A stretch of DNA of 64,000 nucleotides from Aquabacter sp. L1I39 (GTDB taxonomy: Bacteria > Pseudomonadota > Alphaproteobacteria > Rhizobiales > Xanthobacteraceae): positions 4,053,695 to 4,117,694 of the forward strand of contig NZ_CP072392.1 in the NCBI RefSeq assembly GCF_017742835.1, written 5' to 3'. The translations under genes were made by a program, and so were the position numbers. The notes under the pieces are model-generated. The model was not told where the DNA came from. It saw only the letters and a program-made list of their open reading frames with translations, and did no database searches. Below are positions 18,235 through 26,525 of this stretch, piece after piece. The first letter of the stretch is position 1; each line of letters opens with the position of its first letter.

Positions 18235-18720
18235 TCAGCGCCGGTGGAGGGGCGGGCGCACCGGAGCTTCCAGGCGCGCACGGCGCAGGGCGTCGAGATC
18301 CGCGATGGTGGCTTCCAGGCGGGTGGCGATGCGCTCGCGCAAATGGGCGGCGGCCTCGGGAAACCCTTCCAGCATGCGCAGGAACGTTCCGCGCGGAATG
18401 CGCATGAGGACGCTCGGCTCCAAGGCTCGGGCATTCACCGGGCGCGGCACCTCGATGAGCAGGGCAGTCTCGCCCACCAGCGCGCCCGGCAGCACCTCCG
18501 ACAGGCGCCGCCGCCGGCCGGGGCCGTCCGTGCTCAGTTCCAGCCGGCCCGACAGCAGCACATAGCCGCAATCGGCGGGATCGCCGACCTTGAACAGCGT
18601 GTCGCCGCGCGCCAGACGCTGCTGGTCGGCGCTGATGGCGAGGATGCGCACCGCCTCGGGTGTGAGCACCTCAAAGGCCGGGACGCCCTGGAGCAGTGCG
18701 ACGTCCGTTTCGAGGGTCAA
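18235..18720 (-). CDS. Cyclic-nucleotide-binding-domain protein without DNA-binding domain
   Basis: A 161-residue protein made almost entirely of a cNMP-binding (Crp-like) beta-roll: FKVGDPADCGYVLLSGRLEL at about 43-62, then the phosphate-binding-cassette region PGALVGETALL and RPVNARALEPSVLMRIPR. The PBC pattern is GE-T-ALL with R at 'VPRPVNA'. After the roll there is only a short helix and an arginine-rich tail; no HTH is present, so it is not a Crp-type regulator by itself. It lies 27 bases downstream of the response-regulator gene on the same strand, suggesting an operon and a sensing or partner role. The ligand is unknown. Confidence 0.8.
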   Translation of the reverse strand: MTLETDVALLQGVPAFEVLTPEAVRILAISADQQRLARGDTLFKVGDPADCGYVLLSGRLELSTDGPGRRRRLSEVLPGALVGETALLIEVPRPVNARALEPSVLMRIPRGTFLRMLEGFPEAAAHLRERIATRLEATIADLDALRRARLEAPVRPPLHRR

Positions 18721-18747
18721 GGCGGCGGGCTCCCTTTATTCTTGTGG

Positions 18748-19434
18748 TTAAGGCACCAGCTTGTAACCGCCGGCTTGGGTGGCAAGGAGGGTTGGAGCGG
18801 AGGGGTCGGGCTCGATCTTCTGGCGCAGGCGGTAGATGTGGGTTTCCAGCGTGTGGGTGGTGACGCCGGAATTGTAGCCCCACACTTCCTGCAAAAGGGT
18901 TTCCCGCGGCACCGGCGTCTTTCCCGCCCGGTAGAGGTAGCGCAAGATGGCGGTCTCCTTCTCCGTCAGGCGGATCTTGGAGCCGCGATCGGTCACCAGC
19001 AGCTTGGCGCCGGGGCGGAAGCTATAGGGTCCGATGGCGAAAACCGCATCCTCGCTCGCCTCGTGGCTGCGCATCTGCGCCTTCAGGCGCGCCAGCAGCA
19101 CGGCGAAGCGGAAGGGCTTGGCCACATAGTCATTGGCCCCGGCTTCCAGGCCGAGGATGGTGTCGCTGTCGGTGTCGTGCCCGGTGAGCATCAGGATGGG
19201 GGCCTTGAAGCCGTTGGCGCGGATCTGGCGCACGGCATCGCGGCCATCCATGTCCGGCAGGCCCACATCCATGATGACGAGATCCACGGCGCCGTTGCGG
19301 GCGCTTTCCACCGCCTCGGCGGCGGTGCCCACGGGCATGGGCTCGAACTCATCCTGGAGGGCGAGTTGCTCCACCAGAGCCTCGCGCAGCTCCGGATCGT
19401 CCTCGACCACGAGGATTTTCCACGCATTGCCCAT
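18748..19434 (-). CDS. OmpR/PhoB-family response regulator
   Basis: A 228-residue response regulator. The receiver domain (residues 5-120) has acidic ILVVEDDPE, phospho-acceptor aspartate in LVIMDVGLPDMDG, threonine in ILMLTGHD and lysine in DYVAKPF. The C-terminal winged helix follows, with LTEKETAILRYLYRA and the THTLETHIYRLRQKIEP recognition region. Start ATG 19434 is preceded by CGGAGGATT; the longer open frame upstream is spurious. No histidine kinase gene is adjacent. The divergent neighbour is an L,D-transpeptidase and the downstream gene encodes a cNMP-binding protein, so cell-envelope regulation is a reasonable guess. Confidence 0.92.
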   Translation of the reverse strand: MGNAWKILVVEDDPELREALVEQLALQDEFEPMPVGTAAEAVESARNGAVDLVIMDVGLPDMDGRDAVRQIRANGFKAPILMLTGHDTDSDTILGLEAGANDYVAKPFRFAVLLARLKAQMRSHEASEDAVFAIGPYSFRPGAKLLVTDRGSKIRLTEKETAILRYLYRAGKTPVPRETLLQEVWGYNSGVTTHTLETHIYRLRQKIEPDPSAPTLLATQAGGYKLVP

Positions 19435-19548
19435 CGAATCCTCCGTTACCCTTGCGGGAACGCGAATCGCCCACCTACAGCAACTGGCGACAATTGTGCA
19501 ATTTTTCTCAAGGCTTTTCACATGCTTACGGTATCGAGGTAATGCGTG

Positions 19549-20085
19549 ATGCCGCATTCTTCTGTGGGGATCTCGCGAATCGACGTCCGGCGCCTTCCGG
19601 GCGCCCCCCATCGGGGTCTTTTGCGCATCGCCGGGCGGGCCTTTCCGGTGGCACTCGGGCGCGGCGGCATCTTTCCGGACAAGCGCGAGGGGGACGGCCG
19701 CACGCCCGCCGGCATGTGGCGGGTGGAGCGCCTGCTCTACCGTCCCGACCGGGGCCCGCGCCCGGCGACAGCTCTGCCGGCCCGCCCCATCCAGGCGGGG
19801 GATGGCTGGTGCGACGATCCCGCCGACCGGCGCTATAACCGCCCCGTCCACCTGCCCATCGCCGCCTCCCACGAGGTGATGCGGCGCGACGACGCCCTCT
19901 ATGATCTCGTCCTGGTGCTCGACCACAACCAGCGCCCGCGCGTGAAGGGGCGGGGCTCCGCCGTCTTCATCCACGCCGCCCGCCCCGGCCTCACCCCCAC
20001 CGAAGGCTGCGTCGCGCTCCCCCGCCCAGAACTGCGCCGCCTCGCGGCCCGCCTGAAGCGCGGGGCGCGGGTGGTGGTGCGGTGA
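19549..20085 (+). CDS. L,D-transpeptidase (YkuD) family protein
   Basis: A 178-residue protein of the L,D-transpeptidase family. The catalytic motif appears near the C-terminus as SAVFIHAARPG then TEGCVALP (nucleophile cysteine in GCVAL, about residue 155), and GGIFPDKREGDGRTPAG is the usual substrate-side loop. There is no evident signal peptide, unlike most periplasmic members, so its location is unclear; this short subgroup is common in alphaproteobacteria. Start: ATG 19549, or the immediately preceding GTG 19546. It is divergent from the response regulator gene with about 110 bases between them. Confidence 0.85.
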   Translation: MPHSSVGISRIDVRRLPGAPHRGLLRIAGRAFPVALGRGGIFPDKREGDGRTPAGMWRVERLLYRPDRGPRPATALPARPIQAGDGWCDDPADRRYNRPVHLPIAASHEVMRRDDALYDLVLVLDHNQRPRVKGRGSAVFIHAARPGLTPTEGCVALPRPELRRLAARLKRGARVVVR

Positions 20086-20150
20086 GAAGGCTCGCACAAG
20101 GGCCGACTGGCACATTGACAGGCGTGCTTAGGGGTTCTTTGCTTGATGGG

Positions 20151-20185
20151 GCCTGAAACGGTCGCCGCTTTGCGGCGTTTCAGGC
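20151..20185 (+). promoter_or_regulatory. Leader hairpin upstream of the putative toxin-antitoxin pair
   Basis: GCCTGAAACG (20151-20160) pairs with CGTTTCAGGC (20176-20185), and GCCGC/GCGG pairs inside with a small bulge. A TTGACA hexamer lies at 20115-20120 but I find no convincing -10. The hairpin sits between the transpeptidase stop and the ATG at 20215 and is followed by TTTGGGGGG. It could terminate the transpeptidase transcript or attenuate the downstream pair. Confidence 0.45.
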
Positions 20186-20214
20186 TTTGGGGGGCTCCCC
20201 GCGGGGGACACGAC

Positions 20215-20394
20215 ATGTCGGACACGCAGCGACTGGATGCGATCGCCAAGCTGATCGAGAAGCACACGCGCAAGGCGACAAAGAGCAAGGCCATCGCCCG
20301 CAAGACCCTCATCAAGGAGGGGATTTACACCAAGGACGGTCAAATCTCCGAAGAGTTCGGCGGTCCGGTTAAGAAAAACAAAGACGCGGCGTGA
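20215..20394 (+). CDS. Small basic protein, putative antitoxin of a two-gene module
   Basis: A 59-residue lysine-rich protein starting at ATG 20215 (MSDTQRLDAIAKLIEKHTRK), with CGCGGGGGA upstream. It is helical at the N-terminus and ends in a conserved-looking block 'LIKEGIYTKDGQISEEFGG'. I cannot name a family with certainty. The stop overlaps the start of the next gene (GTGA, 4 bases), the usual arrangement of toxin-antitoxin pairs with the small antitoxin first. An in-frame upstream ATG (20143) exists but would include the leader hairpin. Function as an antitoxin is inference from size, charge and gene order. Confidence 0.6.
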   Translation: MSDTQRLDAIAKLIEKHTRKATKSKAIARKTLIKEGIYTKDGQISEEFGGPVKKNKDAA

Positions 20395-20999
20395 GCCGTC
20401 AGGCCACCGCCTTTGTTCTTGGGTATCACGGCTGCGACCAGTCCGTGGCGGAACGGGCCATTGGGGGCGACACCGACCTGCTTCAGAGCAATCGGGACTT
20501 CGACTGGCTGGGGCCGGGCGCATATTTCTGGGAATCCGACCCCCAGCGCGCCCTCGAATGGGCGCAGTGGAAGGCCTCGCGGGGCGACTATGGCACGCCC
20601 GCCGTGGTGGGGGCCGTCATCGATCTGAGAAACTGCCTGGATCTGTCCTCCCGGGAGGATCTTGCCTTGCTGCGGGCGGCCTATGACAGCTTCGTGCGCA
20701 TCCGCAAGGCCTCCGGCCTTCCCATGCTGGAGAACAGGAGTGTTCCCGGGGACCCCAACGCCGATCGGGTTCTGCGCTTTCTGGACTGCGCGGTTCTGCG
20801 TCATTTGCACAGCATCCTTGAGGACGCGCCGGAGCAAAGCCCAGAGCCGTTCGACACAGTGCGCGGCATGTTCACGGAAGGAGGCGAGGTCTATCCCGGC
20901 AGCGGGTTTCGCGAGAAAAGCCACGTCCAGATCGCGGTTCGCAACCCGCAGTGCATCAAGGGGATTTTCAGACCGCGCCCCTATCCCGCAGGGCCCTGA
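20391..20999 (+). CDS. Putative ADP-ribosyltransferase-like (PARP-like fold) protein, possible toxin
   Basis: A 202-residue protein starting at GTG 20391 that overlaps the small gene before it. The order of motifs suggests an ART fold of the PARP (H-Y-E) group: GYHGCD near residue 11 (H position), WLGPGAYFWE near residue 40 (Y position), an A-L-E-WA helix, and a final strand SHVQIAVRNPQCIKGIF near residue 183. The last segment resembles the PARP strand 'NEYIVYD...QV' with glutamine where the catalytic glutamate would be. No signal peptide or membrane segment is visible. I cannot confirm the fold without structure prediction, and the family may instead be an uncharacterised relative such as DUF3990. 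Confidence 0.6.
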   Translation: MSRQATAFVLGYHGCDQSVAERAIGGDTDLLQSNRDFDWLGPGAYFWESDPQRALEWAQWKASRGDYGTPAVVGAVIDLRNCLDLSSREDLALLRAAYDSFVRIRKASGLPMLENRSVPGDPNADRVLRFLDCAVLRHLHSILEDAPEQSPEPFDTVRGMFTEGGEVYPGSGFREKSHVQIAVRNPQCIKGIFRPRPYPAGP

Positions 21000-21156
21000 G
21001 GTGCAGTCGGCCGGCCGCGTCAGCCCTGCGCGTTTCCCTGGAACGGATCCAATGTTATAGAGGGCGCCCATGGCCGGACGGTGCCGCCGGATCTGATCCG
21101 GCCTCGGCCGGTGCCGGTCCATCGGGGACGGGATCGAGCTTCTGAAAGCGCGCCTC

Positions 21157-21966
21157 ATGCCTTTGTCCACCGCCACGCCCGACGCCGCCCCACCCGCCAG
21201 CGGGCGTCCTGCCCGGGTCGGCCTGTTCGTCACCTGCCTCGTCGACACGCTGCGCCCCTCGGTGGGATTTGCCGCCGCCCATCTGGTGGAGCGCGCGGGC
21301 TGCGAGGTGGATGTGCCCGCCCAGACCTGCTGCGGCCAGCCGGCCTTCAATTCCGGCGACCGGGTGACCGCCCGGGCGCTCGCCGAGGCGCTGATCCGCG
21401 CCTTCGAGACCTTCGATTATGTGGTGGTGCCCTCCGGCTCCTGCGCCGGCATGATCCGCACCCATTATCCCGAATTGTTCGCCGGCGAGCCGGACTGGAT
21501 GCCCCGCGTGGAGCGCTTCTGCGCCCGCGTCCATGAGCTGACCTCCTTCCTGGTGGATGTGTGCGGCGTCACCGGGGTGGAGGCCGCCTATGCGGGGACG
21601 GCCACCTATCACGACAGCTGCTCGGGCCTGCGGGAATTGGGCGTCCACGACCAGCCGCGCCGCTTGCTGGGCACGGTGGCGGGCCTGGACCTGAAGGAAA
21701 TGGCCGATGCCGACACCTGCTGCGGCTTCGGCGGCACCTTCTGCGTGAAATATCCCGATGTCTCCGACGCCATCGTGGAGAAGAAGGTGGCGAACATCGT
21801 GGCGAGCGGGGCTGACACGCTGCTGGCCGGCGACCTCGGCTGCCTCATGAACATGGCCGGCAAGCTCCAGCGGCTCGGCTATGAGGTAAAGGTGCGCCAT
21901 GTGGCCGAGGTGCTGGCGGGCCAGGGTGCGGATGCCGCCATCGGCGCGCCGGCGCGGCAGGGGTGA
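21157..21966 (+). CDS. lutA: L-lactate utilisation protein LutA
   Basis: A 269-residue (Fe-S) oxidoreductase-type protein made of two CCG domains (TCCGQPAFNSGD at about 60 and TCCGFGGTFCVKYP at about 188), matching LutA/YkgE. With LutB and LutC it forms the LutABC-type L-lactate dehydrogenase complex that feeds electrons to the respiratory chain. It starts at ATG 21157 and is followed 10 bases after its stop by lutB. No lactate permease or LutR-type regulator is next to it. An AATGTTATAGA stretch near 21050 could be part of a promoter, but this is weak. Confidence 0.92.
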   Translation: MPLSTATPDAAPPASGRPARVGLFVTCLVDTLRPSVGFAAAHLVERAGCEVDVPAQTCCGQPAFNSGDRVTARALAEALIRAFETFDYVVVPSGSCAGMIRTHYPELFAGEPDWMPRVERFCARVHELTSFLVDVCGVTGVEAAYAGTATYHDSCSGLRELGVHDQPRRLLGTVAGLDLKEMADADTCCGFGGTFCVKYPDVSDAIVEKKVANIVASGADTLLAGDLGCLMNMAGKLQRLGYEVKVRHVAEVLAGQGADAAIGAPARQG

Positions 21967-21976
21967 GGGGGCGGAC

Positions 21977-23410
21977 ATGAGCGTTCACATCACCACCCCC
22001 GCCTTCAAGGCCAATGTGCGCGAGGCGCTGGACGACGCGCCCCTCCAGAAGGCATTGGCCAAGGTCGGCCCTGGTTTCATCGGCCGCCGCGCGGTGGCCG
22101 CCGCCGCCTTGCCGGAATTCGAGGCCCTGCGCGACAGCGCGCGGGACATCAAGAACCACACGCTGGCCCATCTCGACCTCTATCTGGAGCGCTTCGAGGC
22201 CAAGGTGCGCGCGGCCGGCGGCCATGTGCATTATGCGGTGGATGCGGCGCAGGCGCGGGACATCGTCACCGCCATCTGCAAGAGGCTGGATGCGAAGACG
22301 GTCACCAAGGGCAAGTCCATGATCTCGGAAGAGATCGCCCTCAACGACCATCTGGCCGCCAACGGCATCGAGCCGGTGGAGACGGATCTCGGCGAATATC
22401 TGATCCAGATCCGCGGCGAGGCGCCCTCCCACATCATCGCCCCCGCCATCCACCTCAACAAGGAGCAGGTGGAAGAGGATTTCCGCCGCGTCCACGCCCA
22501 TCTGCCGCCCGAGCGCGACCTGTCCGAGCCCACCACCTTGCTGGCCGAGGCGCGGGGCGAACTGCGCCAGCGCTTTTTGATGGCGGATGTGGGCATTACC
22601 GGCGCCAATTTCCTGGTGGCCGAGACCGGCACCTCCATCATCGTCACCAATGAGGGCAATGGCGACCTCACCCAGACCTTGCCCAAGGCGCATATCGTGC
22701 TGGCCTCGCTGGAAAAGCTGGTGCCGACGCTGGAGGATGTGAGCCAGATCCTGCGCGTGCTCGCCCGTTCGGCGACGGGGCAGGACATGTCGGTCTACAC
22801 CACCTTCTCCACCGGCCCGCGCCGGCCGGAGGATCCCGACGGGCCGGGCGAATATCACGTGGTCATTCTCGACAATGGCCGCTCGGGCATGCTGGCCGGG
22901 CAGTTGAAGGAGATGCTGCGCTGCATCCGCTGCGGCGCCTGCATGAACCATTGCCCGGTCTATCACGCCATTGGCGGGCATGCGTATGGCTGGGTCTATC
23001 CCGGCCCCATGGGGGCGGTGCTCACCCCCTCGCTCATCGGCATCGAGAAGGGTGCCAACCTGCCCAATGCCTCCACCTTTTGCGGCCGGTGCGAGGAGGT
23101 GTGCCCGGTGCGCATTCCCTTGCCCAAGCTCATGCGCCACTGGCGCGAGAAGGAATTCGAGCGGCACTTGACCCCCGCGCCCCAGCGCACGGGCCTGGCG
23201 GTCTGGTCCTTCTTTGCCCGGCGCGGCTGGCTCTACCGGCCGGCGACCCGTCTTGCCATGGGGCTGCTCGCCCGCCTCGGCCGGGACAAGGGGCGCTTTT
23301 CCAGCCTGCCGTTGGCGGGCGGGTGGACGCAGGTCCGCGACTTTCCCGCCCCCCAGGGCGGCACCTTCCAGGCCCAATGGGCCGCCCGCCAAAAGGGACC
23401 GGCCCGATGA
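21977..23410 (+). CDS. lutB: L-lactate utilisation iron-sulfur protein LutB
   Basis: A 477-residue protein with the LUD domain (about residues 60-290, including GITGANFLVAETGTSIIVTNEGN) followed by two ferredoxin motifs, CIRCGACMNHCPVY at about 315 and CGRCEEVCPVRIP at about 369, and the LutB C-terminal domain. It is the central iron-sulfur subunit of the LutABC complex. The start at ATG 21977 has GGGGGCGG upstream. Its stop overlaps the lutC start (ATGA). Confidence 0.93.
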   Translation: MSVHITTPAFKANVREALDDAPLQKALAKVGPGFIGRRAVAAAALPEFEALRDSARDIKNHTLAHLDLYLERFEAKVRAAGGHVHYAVDAAQARDIVTAICKRLDAKTVTKGKSMISEEIALNDHLAANGIEPVETDLGEYLIQIRGEAPSHIIAPAIHLNKEQVEEDFRRVHAHLPPERDLSEPTTLLAEARGELRQRFLMADVGITGANFLVAETGTSIIVTNEGNGDLTQTLPKAHIVLASLEKLVPTLEDVSQILRVLARSATGQDMSVYTTFSTGPRRPEDPDGPGEYHVVILDNGRSGMLAGQLKEMLRCIRCGACMNHCPVYHAIGGHAYGWVYPGPMGAVLTPSLIGIEKGANLPNASTFCGRCEEVCPVRIPLPKLMRHWREKEFERHLTPAPQRTGLAVWSFFARRGWLYRPATRLAMGLLARLGRDKGRFSSLPLAGGWTQVRDFPAPQGGTFQAQWAARQKGPAR

Positions 23411-24084
23411 GCTCCCGCGACACCGTGCTCGCCTCCATCCGCCGCTCGCTGGGCGTCACCGGCACCGAGGCGCCCCGCCGGCAGGCGGTGGATGATCGCA
23501 TTGCCGGCCATCCGGCGGGCGTGATCCCCGCGCGCGGCCAGCTTCCTCCGGCCGAACGCCTCGCTCTGTTCAAGTCCATGGTGCTGGCCGCCGCCGCCAC
23601 GCTGGATCACCTGCCGAGCGAAGCGGCGGTGCCCGCCGCCATCGCGGATTATCTGCGCGCCCGCAACCTGCCGCCCACCATTCTGCGCGGGGCCGATGCG
23701 CGCCTCGCGAACCTGCCGTGGGACACCGCGCCCTCCCTCGACGTGTGGATCGGCCCCTCCGATGGCCGGCAATTGGCGGGCCTCTCCCATGCCTTTGCGG
23801 GCGTTGCGGAATCCGGCACGGTGGTGATGCTCTCTGGCCCCGACAATCCCAGCACCGTGAACCTCCTGCCGGATCATCATCTGGTGGTAGTGCGGGCGGA
23901 GGATGTGGCGGGGGATTATGAGGCGGTGTGGTCGCGCCTCAGGGCCAAGTTCGGCGCCGGCATCATGCCGCGCACGGTGAACTGGATCACCGGCCCCTCC
24001 CGCTCCGCCGACATCGAGCAGACCCTTCTGCTGGGTGCTCACGGCCCGCGCTCTTTGCATATCCTGCTGGTGGGGGAGCCCTGA
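23407..24084 (+). CDS. lutC: L-lactate utilisation protein LutC
   Basis: A 225-residue LUD-domain protein. The typical segment AESGTVVMLSGPDNPSTVNLLPDHH is at about residue 135-160, and the end contains TGPSRSADIEQTLLLGAHGP, the family signature. It completes the lutABC operon, starting inside the lutB stop codon. The catalytic role inside the complex is not clear from the sequence alone. Confidence 0.92.
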   Translation: MSSRDTVLASIRRSLGVTGTEAPRRQAVDDRIAGHPAGVIPARGQLPPAERLALFKSMVLAAAATLDHLPSEAAVPAAIADYLRARNLPPTILRGADARLANLPWDTAPSLDVWIGPSDGRQLAGLSHAFAGVAESGTVVMLSGPDNPSTVNLLPDHHLVVVRAEDVAGDYEAVWSRLRAKFGAGIMPRTVNWITGPSRSADIEQTLLLGAHGPRSLHILLVGEP

Positions 24085-24238
24085 CCGAGCGGACGGTCCG
24101 TGCGGCAGTGCGGCAACACGGTCACGCTTGAGGCACAAAATGTTGCTGGCAACAGATTTCGGCGCCGCCGCATGCCGGGCGAGGTTGCCGCATGGCGCCC
24201 TTGTGGTGCAGTAACGGGGTCCTGTCAGCGGGGATCCA

Positions 24239-24949
24239 ATGACGTCCGCAGTTCGCGTGCTGCTCGCCCTCGTCGCGAGCCTGGCTGTCCTGATTGTCTC
24301 GGCGAGCGCGCCGGCCCGCGCGCAGGCGCGCACCATGGGGCAGGTCTACCTGATGCGCGGCATCGCCAACATGTTCTCCTATGGCCTGGACGATCTTGCC
24401 ACCAAGCTGCGGACGCAGGGCATCGAGGCCAATGTCTACCAGTTCGACGAGTGGCAGGATTTGGCGCAGAAGGCGGTGAGCTGGTCGCTCTCGCACAATC
24501 GCGAGCCCATCGTCATCATCGGCCACTCGCTGGGCGCCGATGCGGCCGTGCATATGGCCCAGCGCATGACGAGCCTTGGCCTGTCCCCCACTTTGGTCAT
24601 CACCTTTGACCCCGTGGGCCTGAACATGGTGCAGGAGACGGGCGGGCGCTTCATCAATTACTACCAGTCCAATAATGGCTTCGGGCAGGAACTGGTGGAC
24701 GGGCCGGGCTTCACCGGCTCCATCGACAACCGGGACATGAAGAACATGCCCGGCATCAACCATTTCAACCTGGAAAAGTCGCCGGTGCTGCACGAGCAGG
24801 TGGTGCAGCTTCTCAAATCGGTGATGACCCGCAAGGCAAGGGCGCCCGTCCCCGCCTCCGGGCCGGAAGCCGCGCGGCCCGCCGGCGGGCCGAAGCCGCC
24901 GGCCAATGCGCCCGCCCGCGCGCCCCAGGCCGGGGCCGGCGCCGGGTGA
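24239..24949 (+). CDS. Secreted alpha/beta-hydrolase (lipase-like) protein, paralogue 1
   Basis: A 236-residue protein with an N-terminal signal peptide ending near ARA-QA (about residue 30). The nucleophile elbow is GHSLGAD (about residues 96-102), the acid is probably in TFDPVG (about 122), and the histidine in NHFNLEKSPVLH (about 176). This gives a plausible Ser-Asp-His triad. The C-terminus is proline/alanine-rich. It is closely related to the protein encoded about 230 bases downstream, so the two arose by tandem duplication. The substrate is unknown. Confidence 0.8.
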   Translation: MTSAVRVLLALVASLAVLIVSASAPARAQARTMGQVYLMRGIANMFSYGLDDLATKLRTQGIEANVYQFDEWQDLAQKAVSWSLSHNREPIVIIGHSLGADAAVHMAQRMTSLGLSPTLVITFDPVGLNMVQETGGRFINYYQSNNGFGQELVDGPGFTGSIDNRDMKNMPGINHFNLEKSPVLHEQVVQLLKSVMTRKARAPVPASGPEAARPAGGPKPPANAPARAPQAGAGAG

Positions 24950-25181
24950 CTTTTGCACCGGTCCGGGCCTTATGCCGGCTCGGTTTTCTTGCATTTCAGG
25001 CGATGATTGTTGGCCGCCTACCGGAATACGGCTGACGGGCGAGCGTTTTCCGCTAGACTCATCCTTGGGTTAACCATGCGGCGCGGGGGGCGATCGCAAG
25101 AAGCGACGGGATGAAACCGGTTGCGCTTTCGGTCGTTGTCACGGGTGAACCTCAGCTTAGCCTGACCCGCCCGGTGCCAGC

Positions 25182-26513
25182 ATGTCTTCTTTCCCCCTTC
25201 CTGTCCGCGCCCGCCTGTTGGCGATCCTCTCCACACTCGCCCTGGTCCTGTGCGCCGCCGCGCCGGCCCGGGCGGACTATGTGGGGCGGGTCTATCTGAT
25301 GCGGGGCCTCGCCAATGTCTTCTCCTACGGGATGGACGACCTGGCGAAGAAGCTGAACGAGAAGGGCATTGAGGCCGAGGTGTATGAATATGGCGTTTGG
25401 CAGAGCCTCGCCGACGACGCGGTGGCCTGGTCCAAGGCCAATCGCCGGGCGCCGGTGATCATTGCCGGCCATTCTCTGGGCGCCGATGCCGCCATCAACA
25501 TGGCCGAGCGCATGACCGCCGAAGGCGTTCCGCCGCGCCTCGTCTTCACCTTCGATCCGGTGGGGGTGACCACCATTGGCGCCGCGCGCGGGCGTTTCAT
25601 CAATTTCTACCAGGACAATAACGGCTTCGGAAAAGCCCTCACCCCCACCGCCGGCTTCAAGGGAAAGCTGGACAACCGAAACCTCGCGGGGGTGCCCGGG
25701 CTCGATCACTTCAACATCGACAAGTCCGCCGCGCTCCATGCGGAGGTGGTGAAGGCGGTGGCAAGCCTCACCTACAGGGCGCCCCGGCCCCGCGTGCCGG
25801 AGCCCAAGGATGTGCCGGACGATGCGCCCATGGTCCGGGCGCCGGGCGCCCCGCAGCCCGCCGCCGCGCCCGCGCCCCCGGCCCAGACGGGGCGCAAGGA
25901 TGTGGTTTCCGCGCCGGAGCCTCTGTCCCCGCCCACCGTGTCCGTGGAGGCGCCCGCGCCGCCGGCCATCGCCCCGGGGCCTGGGTCCCTCACGGCCGTC
26001 TCGCCCACGGTGGAAATGGCGGCTCTTCCCATGCCGCCGGAAGCCGCCGGTCTTGCGCCTGACCTCATTCCCCCCGCGCGCGGCGCGGCCGACCCTGTGG
26101 CATCCGACGCGGTCCGCGTCGCGCCCGTGGCAGCCACTGCCGCTCCGGTGGAGGCGCCCAGCCTTGAGCCGGTGCTCATGCCCCGCCATGCGCGCGTCGA
26201 TCCCCCCGCGCCGGCCCCCATCGTCTCGGCCCCTATCGAGATCCAGCCGCTGCGCACGGAAGGCGCCGTCACCGCCGCCGCCCTGCCGGAGCTGCCGGGC
26301 CCGGCGGCCGAACCGTCCTTCGATGAGCTGGCGCTGGGCGCGCTGATGCAGGAGGTGTCGCAGTCCGACGACATCACCGCCACCATCGTGGTGCCGGGTC
26401 CCGGCGGGGCCGTCTTGGTGCGGCAAGAGCAGGTGGTGGTGACGGCACCGGGCGCCGGTACGGGCACCGAAACCAGCGAGCCGCTGGCCGTTCCTGCGGC
26501 AGCGACGCGCTGA
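25182..26513 (+). CDS. Secreted alpha/beta-hydrolase protein with long Pro/Ala-rich tail, paralogue 2
   Basis: A 443-residue protein. Residues 1-30 are a signal peptide, and residues 30-200 match paralogue 1 (VYLMRGLANVFSYGMDDLA, GHSLGADAA, FTFDPVGV, DHFNIDKS). The rest, about 230 residues, is low-complexity proline/alanine/valine with no recognised domain and probably forms a flexible linker or wall-associated tail. The stop is followed closely by the convergent NrtR-like gene. The tandem arrangement points to gene duplication followed by tail growth. Confidence 0.8.
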   Translation: MSSFPLPVRARLLAILSTLALVLCAAAPARADYVGRVYLMRGLANVFSYGMDDLAKKLNEKGIEAEVYEYGVWQSLADDAVAWSKANRRAPVIIAGHSLGADAAINMAERMTAEGVPPRLVFTFDPVGVTTIGAARGRFINFYQDNNGFGKALTPTAGFKGKLDNRNLAGVPGLDHFNIDKSAALHAEVVKAVASLTYRAPRPRVPEPKDVPDDAPMVRAPGAPQPAAAPAPPAQTGRKDVVSAPEPLSPPTVSVEAPAPPAIAPGPGSLTAVSPTVEMAALPMPPEAAGLAPDLIPPARGAADPVASDAVRVAPVAATAAPVEAPSLEPVLMPRHARVDPPAPAPIVSAPIEIQPLRTEGAVTAAALPELPGPAAEPSFDELALGALMQEVSQSDDITATIVVPGPGGAVLVRQEQVVVTAPGAGTGTETSEPLAVPAAATR

Positions 26514-26525
26514 CTTCACTCCTTT

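Noticed and set aside
25800..26300. Short repeats in the tail of hydrolase paralogue 2, and similar proline/alanine stretches at 31.4-31.7 kb and 37.5-37.9 kb
   Set aside because: These come from low-complexity linkers in GC-rich DNA, not from CRISPR or tandem DNA repeats.
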